This document shows positions 24,896 to 31,499 of a DNA stretch of 34,802 nucleotides, piece after piece. Source of the DNA: RUG714 sp964623515. GTDB lineage: Bacteria > Bacillota > Clostridia > Oscillospirales > Acutalibacteraceae. Position 1 is the first letter of the stretch. Every line of letters begins with the position of its first letter. The notes beneath the pieces are model-generated. The model was not told where the DNA came from and searched no databases. It saw only the letters and a list, made by a program, of their open reading frames with translations. A program made the position numbers and the translations under genes. The stretch spans positions 1 to 34,802 of the forward strand of contig CAZURV010000017.1 in the NCBI GenBank assembly GCA_964623515.1, given 5' to 3'.

Positions 24896-24961
24896 ATGAA
24901 CGGAACACTAGAATACTGAATTACTGATAAGGAATGTAAAATAGTACAGGATAAAAAGTAA
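24896..24961 (+). pseudogene. Broken short ORF behind the SAM riboswitch (possible TnpV-like remnant)
   Basis: After AAGAGG (24881-24886) an ATG opens MNGTLEY and stops at TGA (24917-24919); read on in frame it continues ITDKECKIVQDKK to a TAA. The pattern L-E-Y-x-I-T-D-K resembles the LEKYITDE of the broken ORF at 30587, and the leaders before both ATGs also resemble each other. The phrase reminds me of the N-terminus of transposon-associated TnpV proteins, from memory only. No longer protein is encoded. Confidence 0.35.
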
Positions 24962-25024
24962 TTTTATCGCCGTAATAAGCACAAAAGATAGCCCATTTAT
25001 ATCAAATGGGATTTATCCATAGAT

Positions 25025-25065
25025 AAAACTGTGATACAGGGCGATTTGACCTGTATCACAGTTTT
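25025..25065 (-). terminator. Terminator after xerD (probably bidirectional)
   Basis: AAAACTGTGATACAGG (25025-25040) is the exact complement of CCTGTATCACAGTTTT (25050-25065) around a 9-nt loop. On the minus strand it lies 14 nt past the xerD stop. A smaller hairpin, CCCATTT/AAATGGG (24992-25010), lies beside it. Confidence 0.8.
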
Positions 25066-25078
25066 AACGGTTTGCTTA

Positions 25079-26059
25079 TTATTCCGAATCTTTATTGATG
25101 TCGGCAAGTGGGTTGGCATCGATAGCCTCTTTAATCTGTATATTATCTATATGCGTATATATTTCCGTTGTGTTCAGATTTTCATGTCCGAGAACTTCTT
25201 TAAGCACCAATACATCTGCATCTCCAGTGCGATACATAAGCGTTGCCGCAGTATGGCGAAGCTTATGCACTGAAAAGCCCTGGTCTCCCAAACCTGCTTT
25301 TGAAAGATATTTCTGAACCATTTTTTGAACGGATTCACGGCTTATCCTTTTTTTTTGATTACTCAAAAACAATGCTTTTTTATCAATAACGCCGTCAACC
25401 GGGCGAACTTTCATATAATCTTTGATAGCATGAATGCAGGAATGATTCAGATAAACGATTCGTTCTTTATTTCCTTTTCCGGTAACTACCATAGAACCAT
25501 CTTCATGAATATCTCCGTAATTCAGCGAACAAAGCTCTGCAAGGCGTATACCACAGTTTAAGAACAAAGTGAGGATACAATAATCTCTTTCCTTATTTTT
25601 ACCGTCAACCGTCTGCAAAAGCCTGAGAGACTGCTCATATGACAGATATTTCGGCATAGCCTTTTTATATTTTGGAGTTTCCAAATCCTCCATAACATTT
25701 TCGGGGATTAAACGTTTCTTTCGGTGCATATAATCAAAGAAAATCCGCAGGGAAGAGACCTTCCTGGAACGTGTTCTTTCGCTATTTCCGCGTTCATTCT
25801 TGCAGAATATCAAATAATTATATGCATCTGACAGAGTGATAGATGCAATAAAATCTGTATCTATATCTTTTATATTTATTTCATCAAATGATTCTTCAGG
25901 TGAGGTGAGTCCGCGTATTTTTTTCATAAATCTGAAAAAGGTCCGCAAATCGGAAGCATATTCAAGCACGGTTAAATCAGACTTACCCTTAATAATTGAT
26001 AAATATGTAACAAATTCATTTACACACTGCGGCATTTCCGCCATTTCTTCTTTTCTCAT
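25079..26059 (-). CDS. xerD: Tyrosine recombinase XerC/XerD type
   Basis: Site-specific recombinase, probably the chromosome-dimer resolvase. Numbering from the ATG at 26059, the catalytic residues are R172 (CGIRLAEL), K195 (TGKGNKER), H265 and R268 (HKLRHTAAT), H292 (LGHENLNTT) and Y301 (EIYTHID). An N-terminal SAM-like DNA-binding domain (about 1-110) comes first; total 326 aa. I prefer the ATG at 26059, which has GGAG 7 nt upstream, to a TTG six bases further out. It stands alone with its own terminator. XerC versus XerD, or a helper integrase of an element, cannot be settled from sequence alone. Confidence 0.88.
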   Translation of the reverse strand: MRKEEMAEMPQCVNEFVTYLSIIKGKSDLTVLEYASDLRTFFRFMKKIRGLTSPEESFDEINIKDIDTDFIASITLSDAYNYLIFCKNERGNSERTRSRKVSSLRIFFDYMHRKKRLIPENVMEDLETPKYKKAMPKYLSYEQSLRLLQTVDGKNKERDYCILTLFLNCGIRLAELCSLNYGDIHEDGSMVVTGKGNKERIVYLNHSCIHAIKDYMKVRPVDGVIDKKALFLSNQKKRISRESVQKMVQKYLSKAGLGDQGFSVHKLRHTAATLMYRTGDADVLVLKEVLGHENLNTTEIYTHIDNIQIKEAIDANPLADINKDSE

Positions 26060-26070
26060 CAGCAAGCTCC

Positions 26071-26085
26071 GTGAAACAGTTTCAC
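26071..26085. promoter_or_regulatory. Perfect 15-bp palindrome upstream of xerD
   Basis: GTGAAACAGTTTCAC is a 7-bp perfect inverted repeat with a single central base, immediately 5' of the xerD ribosome site on the minus strand. It looks like a dimeric repressor operator. The cognate regulator is not known. Confidence 0.4.
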
Positions 26086-26556
26086 AAAAAATAAATTAAA
26101 TTTTATTTTATTATAAATAATTTAAAAGATACTATATGGTTTTTAATCTTTTAATAGAATTAAGCTTTAAAAATAATTGAAAATCAACAGGTAAGGCAAT
26201 AAATTTAAATCATATATGCATTATATATTAATCACGGAATAAATCAAAATATCAAATAAAAAACAGTTGAACAGAACAAAAACATCATTCGGATAAAAAT
26301 TATCGGACACAGCAGACCAGACATTGAATGATTAACGATTAACGTGATGAAAATATAATATATGAAATAAACAAAAAACAAATAAAAATAACACAAGCGT
26401 AAATAAGTTCCGCGAACATCCAATAAGAGAAAAGAACAAGATTAAAAATTCAAAGTCAGGACAAGTGCAAAGAGACACTATTCTAATATTATACATAAAG
26501 GGAAAAAATATTTTTCTCCCCTAACTTACACAAAATATTCATTTTGTGTAAATTTA
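26086..26556. other. AT-rich non-coding stretch with two hairpins
   Basis: About 470 nt with no ORF I can support. Two adjacent inverted repeats lie at its right end: GGGAAAAAATA with its near-complement TATTTTTCTCCC (about 26501-26519), and a perfect 11-bp stem TTACACAAAAT/ATTTTGTGTAA with ATTC loop (26526-26551). A short direct repeat GATTAACGATTAACG is seen near 26330. The region separates xerD from a GNAT remnant. Confidence 0.5.
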
Positions 26557-26730
26557 TCATAATTTTCGTTGCTTTGTATATATACTCTCCTCTATGGATT
26601 CGGAAAGCGAAAATTTATATTCGCTGCTGGTTGCACCGTATATTTTAAAACCTAGCTTCTGAAACATTCGAAAAGCATAATAATCTTTTTGAACATAAAG
26701 GAAACATGTTTGATTCCTCTTGATTTTAAT
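26557..26730 (-). pseudogene. 3' remnant of a GNAT acetyltransferase gene
   Basis: Reading the minus strand from 26730, an open frame without a start codon encodes LYVQKDYYAFRMFQKLGFKIY and a further GATSSEYKFSLSESIEESIYTKQRKL, ending at TGA (26559-26557). The 'YxxFxxxxKLGFKIYGxxxxEY' pattern is the conserved C-terminal part of RimI-like GNAT enzymes. An in-frame TGA precedes it directly, and there is no RBS or start, so the N-terminal two thirds are missing. It lies just after radA. Confidence 0.6.
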
Positions 26731-26763
26731 TCAATTTGCGTATTCTATAATCCCTTTGTTCTG

Positions 26764-28131
26764 TTATATCAGAGCTTCAAATGCTTCTCTAATATTTTTT
26801 ACCCCAATAATTGCAATCTCCCTTTTAAGCTTCGGAGAAACGGTTTTTAAATTGTTATAAGGTATAACACAACGTGAAAAGCCAAGACGTGCCGCTTCAG
26901 ATATTCTTTGCTCGCAAGAAATAACGCTCCTTACCTCCCCTGCCAGTCCGATTTCACCAAAAGCGATTACGTTATCCGGTACAACTAAATCTTTCAAACT
27001 ACTAACAACTGCAAGCGCAACAGAAAGATCTGCCGCTGGCTCGTCCAAAATCAGACCGCCAACCACATTTACATAAGTATCCATATTCGTAAGAAAATAA
27101 CCCGCTCTTTTTTCAAGAATTGCAAGAAGCATATTCATACGGTTATAATCGAACCCTGTTGACATTCTTCTTGAATTCCCGTAACTGCTTGCAGTTGTCA
27201 ATGCCTGGACTTCAGCAAAAATCGGTCTGGTTCCTTCCATAACGCACGCAATGCAGGTTCCCGATACATCTTTTGGTCTGCCAGAAATAAGCATTAAAGA
27301 AGGGTTCTCAACTTCTTTAAGTCCATTGTCCCCCATGTCAAACACGCCTATTTCATTTGTTGAACCAAATCTGTTTTTTACTGCACGCAGTATACGATAA
27401 GAAAGCTGTTTATCACCCTCAAAATATAAAACAGCGTCTACCATATGTTCAAGTATTTTAGGACCTGCTATATTCCCGTCTTTGTTGACGTGACCGACAA
27501 TAAATATCGGAATATTATTTGTTTTCGCACAAGACATCAAAATATTGGTTGCTTCTTTAATCTGTGTGATGCTGCCGGCCGATGACTGAACCGATGAACA
27601 ATTCATTGTCTGAATAGAATCAATCATAACAATATCGGGTTTCATAATCGATATATAATCACAGATACCTTCAACATCGTTTTCAGGCATGACAAACAGA
27701 TTTTCCGTATACACATTCAGCCTGTTGGCACGAATTTTGATTTGATGCGCCGATTCCTCTCCCGATACATAAAGCACTTTCAAATCTTTTCCGAGAAATT
27801 CGCATATCTGAAGCAAAAGCGTTGATTTTCCGATACCCGGATCACCTCCGAGCAGAATCAGACTTCCCTTTACGATTCCTCCTCCCAAAACACGGTCAAG
27901 CTCTTTCATTCCGGTTAAATATCTGTGTTCATTCTCAATTTTAATGCTGTCTATCGGAAAAGCTTCAAGTTCTCTCAGATTCTTAGACGCTTTTTCGGAG
28001 GAATTGGACGAGCCGATTTTAATTTCTTCCATAGTACTCCACTCTTTGCATGATGGACATCTTCCGTACCATTTGGGACTGTCGTATCCGCAAGAGGAGC
28101 ACACATACATTGTTTTTTGTTTTTCTGTCAT
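26764..28131 (-). CDS. radA: DNA repair protein RadA
   Basis: Branch-migration ATPase in recombinational repair. The N-terminal zinc finger uses C11, C14, C25 and C28 (CSSCGYDSPKWYGRCPSC), the Walker A motif GGDPGIGKST is at residues 95-104, the RadA-specific KNRFG follows in VKNRFGSTNEIGVF, and the C-terminus is a Lon-like domain with GEIGLAGEVR. The length of 455 aa is normal. It starts 4 nt after the cwlD stop codon, so cwlD and radA are cotranscribed. Confidence 0.97.
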   Translation of the reverse strand: MTEKQKTMYVCSSCGYDSPKWYGRCPSCKEWSTMEEIKIGSSNSSEKASKNLRELEAFPIDSIKIENEHRYLTGMKELDRVLGGGIVKGSLILLGGDPGIGKSTLLLQICEFLGKDLKVLYVSGEESAHQIKIRANRLNVYTENLFVMPENDVEGICDYISIMKPDIVMIDSIQTMNCSSVQSSAGSITQIKEATNILMSCAKTNNIPIFIVGHVNKDGNIAGPKILEHMVDAVLYFEGDKQLSYRILRAVKNRFGSTNEIGVFDMGDNGLKEVENPSLMLISGRPKDVSGTCIACVMEGTRPIFAEVQALTTASSYGNSRRMSTGFDYNRMNMLLAILEKRAGYFLTNMDTYVNVVGGLILDEPAADLSVALAVVSSLKDLVVPDNVIAFGEIGLAGEVRSVISCEQRISEAARLGFSRCVIPYNNLKTVSPKLKREIAIIGVKNIREAFEALI

Positions 28132-28135
28132 ATTT

Positions 28136-28843
28136 TTACCTGCTTTTTATAAATTTATTTAATCCGTTAAAAACTGTGCTGATATATTCAGATTGATATT
28201 TTTCATTTTTAAAATTTTCAAGTTCTTCTGAATTGGACATAAACCCGCATTCCAGTAAAACAGCCGGCATAGTAGCATTATATATGATATAAACGCTACT
28301 GTCCATTTCTTTATTTGCGCGTTTATTGCCTTTCTGAATTTCCGAAACTACAGAAGAACGGATATATTCGGCAAGAATTTTGCTTTCCGGATTATTCGGC
28401 GAATAAAAAACCTGTGTACCCCAGTATTTACTTTCGGAAAATTTATTCATGTGAATGCTTATAAATATCGAATTTTTAAAGCTTTCGGCAATCTTCAATC
28501 GATTATGCAAATCAGATGTATTTTGCTCGGCGAGACTTGCCGAAAAATCATCACAGATAAAATTATCTTCTGTACGTGTCATCTGAACGTTATAACCGTT
28601 TTGCTTCAGTAATTCTTGAAGTTTAAGACCGAGAGAAAAATTAATATCCTTTTCCATTGTACCGTCCGAACCGACTGCACCGCCGTCTGCACCGCCATGA
28701 CCGCAGTCAACAACGATTGTAAGTACTTCTGATTTTATACTTTTCGTATCCGTGCATATTATGATCCCCAATCCTGTTGCAATAAGAATTATAATGATTA
28801 CCATCATAAAAATTACAAGTGCAATAAATACAGCTTTTTTCAA
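28136..28843 (-). CDS. cwlD: N-acetylmuramoyl-L-alanine amidase, CwlD-like
   Basis: Zinc amidase of the Amidase_3 family, with an N-terminal membrane helix (about residues 4-29). Zinc ligands are H49 (DCGHGGADGG), E64 (TMEKDIN) and the histidine in SIHMN, with the catalytic glutamate in LLECGFMSN. CwlD removes peptide stems so that muramic delta-lactam can form in the spore cortex; the size and anchored topology fit. The start is TTG at 28843: AGGTG about 7 nt upstream is its Shine-Dalgarno, whereas the alternative GTG at 28852 lies inside it. A non-sporulation amidase is the alternative. Confidence 0.88.
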   Translation of the reverse strand: MKKAVFIALVIFMMVIIIILIATGLGIIICTDTKSIKSEVLTIVVDCGHGGADGGAVGSDGTMEKDINFSLGLKLQELLKQNGYNVQMTRTEDNFICDDFSASLAEQNTSDLHNRLKIAESFKNSIFISIHMNKFSESKYWGTQVFYSPNNPESKILAEYIRSSVVSEIQKGNKRANKEMDSSVYIIYNATMPAVLLECGFMSNSEELENFKNEKYQSEYISTVFNGLNKFIKSR

Positions 28844-28938
28844 AATAATCACCTGTAAAATTTATAATCACATCCATCATTAAATATACCATATATGGCT
28901 CAAAAATTAAAGTATGTTATTAAAAAATTAAATTATAA

Positions 28939-28971
28939 ATCCCCTTTTGCTTTCATAAAGTTAAAGGGGGT
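28939..28971 (+). promoter_or_regulatory. Leader hairpin that buries the sigK Shine-Dalgarno
   Basis: ATCCCCTTT (28939-28947) pairs with AAAGGGGGT (28963-28971), nine pairs including one T-G, and an inner CTTT/AAAG stem (28950-28953 with 28957-28960) caps it. The GGGGG ribosome site of sigK lies in the 3' arm. A T run (GTTTTTATG) follows, so it could also work as a terminator-like attenuator. Confidence 0.6.
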
Positions 28972-28977
28972 GTTTTT

Positions 28978-29655
28978 ATGTTTCATTTGCTAATGAACAT
29001 ATTATCAAATTTTTATTTTATTGCACTGCATGTTATAAACACCGGAAGCTTCCCGAAACAGCTAACAAAAGAAGAAGAGGAAAAACTGATAGACGAAATG
29101 GAAAACGGAAGCGATTCTGCAAGGAAAAAGTTGATTGAACACAATCTAAGGCTTGTTTCTCATGTAAGCAAAAAATATTATTCAAAAACGAACGATCACG
29201 ATGAACTCATATCCATCGGCACAATAGGACTTGTTAAAGGTGTAAATTCATATAGAAAAGAAAAAAAGACAAAATTAAGCACATATCTCGCAAAATGTAT
29301 TCAAAACGAAATCCTGATGCATTTTAGAGCGCAAAAAAAGAATTCTCAAGATGTTTATATTGACGATCCGATAGATACGGACAGCGATGGAAATCCGTTA
29401 ACTCTTCTGGATATAATAAGCATCAATGACACCATTGCAGACGATATAGATATGAAACTGAAAATGGAAAAACTTAAAATACTGATTGATGAAATGAAAG
29501 ATGAACGCGAAAAGACAGTTATCACTCTTCGATATGGGCTAAACGGTAAAGAGGAAATGACACAGAGAGAAATCGCAAAATCTTTAGGAATATCGCGTAG
29601 TTATGTTTCAAGAATTGAGAAAAAAGTGATTGAAGATTTAAGAAGTCAGTTCTGA
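28978..29655 (+). CDS. sigK: Sporulation sigma factor SigK
   Basis: Late mother-cell RNA polymerase sigma factor. The first approximately 20 residues are hydrophobic (LLMNILSNFYFIALHVI), matching the pro-sequence removed by SpoIVFB, and TGSFPKQLTKEEEE is close to the SigK start. Region 2 (NLRLVSHVSKKY, DDHDELISIGTIGLVKG-like NDHDELISIGTIGLVKGVNS) and region 4 (DEREKTVITLRYGL, TQREIAKSLGISRSYVSRIEKK) are intact. The gene is uninterrupted: no skin-type prophage is inserted. It overlaps the convergent glycosylase gene by 10 nt at its 3' end. Confidence 0.93.
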   Translation: MFHLLMNILSNFYFIALHVINTGSFPKQLTKEEEEKLIDEMENGSDSARKKLIEHNLRLVSHVSKKYYSKTNDHDELISIGTIGLVKGVNSYRKEKKTKLSTYLAKCIQNEILMHFRAQKKNSQDVYIDDPIDTDSDGNPLTLLDIISINDTIADDIDMKLKMEKLKILIDEMKDEREKTVITLRYGLNGKEEMTQREIAKSLGISRSYVSRIEKKVIEDLRSQF

Positions 29656-30134
29656 TATTTTTTTATTATCATCCATGCATTTAGAAGTCTATCAAATGAA
29701 TATGAAGCGTTTGCAGGGCTTGTGGAAGGCAGTTTAACAGCTTCTCTTCCAACGGAAGATTGTATATACCTGCAATAGTATTTATAGGCAGTTCCGCCAT
29801 TGCAGAAAATTTGATTGATATCCGCCACATTTAATATTTCCGAAATATCATTCGGAACCGCATTCCGAATACTGCTATCAGATGAACCGTTAATTTCACA
29901 AGAACCGATAACATCCCACAATGCGATTCTGTTTCTTAGCAAAAATTCTTTTTTGAAGTCTATTGAATCAAGTGTGTCAGCGTTATATAAGCGTTTCAGC
30001 ACTTTCCAGAAGCGATTTTGAGGGTGATGGTAAAAGAATTCCCCTTCCCTTGATTTAACGGACGGAAAACTTCCCAAAATCAATATATTGCTGTTCTCAT
30101 CATACAATGGCGGTATATTATGGTAAATTTTCAT
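29646..30134 (-). CDS. DNA-deoxyinosine glycosylase (uracil-DNA glycosylase superfamily)
   Basis: A 162-aa base-excision glycosylase. The motif GSFPSVKSREGEFFYHHPQNRFW is typical of the deoxyinosine/MUG-like group, and the C-terminal LPSTSPANAS matches the HPS/NPS-type loop region (here STSPAN). It probably removes hypoxanthine, or uracil in mismatches. The ATG at 30134 is preceded by GAAAGG. It is convergent with sigK with the last 10 nt shared. Confidence 0.9.
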   Translation of the reverse strand: MKIYHNIPPLYDENSNILILGSFPSVKSREGEFFYHHPQNRFWKVLKRLYNADTLDSIDFKKEFLLRNRIALWDVIGSCEINGSSDSSIRNAVPNDISEILNVADINQIFCNGGTAYKYYCRYIQSSVGREAVKLPSTSPANASYSFDRLLNAWMIIKKYQN

Positions 30135-30586
30135 AAGAAACCTTTCAACTGGAATATCCTTATCAAGATGTTATGATTTCATAGTGACAGTTAAAAATAC
30201 AAAACGAATCTCAAAGATACGTTTCATCCGCCTGTTCGACTATATAGCAACGGATTTCAAAATAGATAGACTGGTAAAGAAAACTGATAGAATTGAATCA
30301 GAACCAATAAGATAATCACTTTAGTGTATTCAAAAAACTTAAAAAACTAGTGTAAAAAACAGCGAAAACTACTGATTCAAATTTACAAATGTGGCAAATC
30401 GGATTTTGATTCCAAAATCCATGATGCACCGAAATAAAATATGGAGTGCCCGTAAGGCCAATATAAAAACTGACTTTGAACACATATATTCTACTCGATA
30501 CCATGCAAAAAGTCAATTCGCACATTCGACTGTTATGCTTTAATTTACCACAATGATAGTACAAAATTTAAAGGAGGCAAATCAAT
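30135..30586. other. Decayed-looking intergenic stretch
   Basis: About 450 nt without a convincing gene. A GTG at 30184 opens a 43-codon frame on the plus strand (contains RFIRLFDYIATDFKIDRLV) without a ribosome site, and a minus-strand frame of 82 aa spans 30316-30564 without family resemblance or a ribosome site. Both may be chance or remnants. The stretch precedes the broken ORF at 30587 and may be debris of a lost element. Confidence 0.4.
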
Positions 30587-30657
30587 ATGGAAAATTAGAA
30601 AAGTACATTACAGATGAACGTACCGCTCTGAGGTATGAACTGATTGGAGATTATTAA
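30587..30657 (+). pseudogene. Second broken short ORF (possible TnpV-like remnant)
   Basis: AAAGGAGG (30570-30577) precedes an ATG at 30587 that stops after three codons. Adding one A to the A4 run just after the start would give MEKLEKYITDERTALRYEL followed by IGDY and a TAA (30655-30657). Its LEKYITDE core and its leader resemble the broken ORF at 24896. It ends where TnpV-type proteins, as I remember them, would continue GDYYLP. Family call tentative. Confidence 0.35.
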
Positions 30658-30685
30658 TCTAAAATGAGATTTATACAATTCATGA

Positions 30686-31276
30686 TTAGTAAAATGCGAT
30701 TGTTATGATATATAGATTTGAAAATAAAATCTTTCTTAAATTGACTGTAGTGCTAAAGGAATAATCATATAAACCAATTCCGCTAAGTTTTCCACACGCC
30801 TCCTTTTTCGTCCAAAGTTCAAAGAAGCGAGTTAGAATATCGGTATCCTCAGTATAGGTAAAATCTGAATCTGTGGGGATATGACCAAATATACAGAGTA
30901 ATTCTTCATCTATGCAGATGCGTTTTGCTATATTTAGGTCTATGGGACGGATTTCTTCTATGTCGATACCGACAGGCTTATCGTCAACTGCACAAACAAC
31001 CATATTATCCGAATGGCTGATATTAAACTCAACATTAAAATTAACAACATAGGGCTTGCCATGCTCTTTTGCGGCGAAAACGATGCTTTCAGGTTTAACA
31101 CTATACCATTCAGCTATAGCTTTTCGGGCAAGCATTTCTCCGACAACAGTACGCTTTTTATCGTCGTTAAAGCGAAATCTATCAACTCGCCGTTTTTTTT
31201 CGTTACTCATCAGCGAATACCACTTGTGATATTCCTCATAGGTTAAATTGCGAATATCGTATGTATACCATTTCAT
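30686..31276 (-). CDS. 4'-phosphopantetheinyl transferase (Sfp-type)
   Basis: Attaches phosphopantetheine from CoA to carrier proteins. Sfp motifs are visible: VGIDIEEI (D105, E107, magnesium ligands) and WTKKEACGK (155-163), together with ISHSDNMVVCA. The protein is 196 aa, shorter than Sfp (about 220-230), with the usual final strand region reduced to LYIITIAFY; it still looks complete in its catalytic parts. The start codon overlaps the ACP stop (ATGA at 31273-31276). It lies last in the cluster with ACP, ligase and NRPS, so it should activate both the ACP here and the NRPS carrier domain. Confidence 0.9.
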   Translation of the reverse strand: MKWYTYDIRNLTYEEYHKWYSLMSNEKKRRVDRFRFNDDKKRTVVGEMLARKAIAEWYSVKPESIVFAAKEHGKPYVVNFNVEFNISHSDNMVVCAVDDKPVGIDIEEIRPIDLNIAKRICIDEELLCIFGHIPTDSDFTYTEDTDILTRFFELWTKKEACGKLSGIGLYDYSFSTTVNLRKILFSNLYIITIAFY

Positions 31277-31494
31277 TGTTTTTCGATAAAGGCGATAACA
31301 TCACCAACGGTTTTAAGTGTTGGAATTGCACGATTTGGAATTTCAATATCAAATTCATCTTCAACAACACAAGCCAACTCTGCCAAGTCAAACGAAGATA
31401 ATCCTAAGTCTGCCTTCAAATCTGATTTTTCAATAATCTCATCAACCTCTACACCTGTATTCTTTGATAAAATATCTTTTAATCTTTCTAACAT
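31273..31494 (-). CDS. Acyl carrier protein (dedicated, cluster-linked)
   Basis: A 73-aa carrier protein. The phosphopantetheine serine is S34 in DLGLSSFDLAEL, where the canonical DSL reads SSF. The preceding and following helices (VEVDEIIEKSDLKADLG; VVEDEFDIEIPNRAIPTLKTVGDVIAFIE) are standard. I start at ATG 31494, with AGGTG six bases upstream; a GTG at 31503 is part of that Shine-Dalgarno. It overlaps the PPTase start. As a stand-alone ACP next to an acyl ligase it probably holds the fatty-acyl starter for the NRPS. Confidence 0.92.
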   Translation of the reverse strand: MLERLKDILSKNTGVEVDEIIEKSDLKADLGLSSFDLAELACVVEDEFDIEIPNRAIPTLKTVGDVIAFIEKQ

Positions 31495-31499
31495 TTTAA

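Noticed and set aside
26391..26430. GTTCCGCGAAC as a LexA box
   Set aside because: The half-site order and spacing differ from GAAC-N4-GTTC, and no SOS gene follows it.
26526..26551. Perfect 11-bp hairpin as a terminator of the GNAT remnant
   Set aside because: No T run on either strand; listed only as an inverted repeat in the AT-rich stretch.
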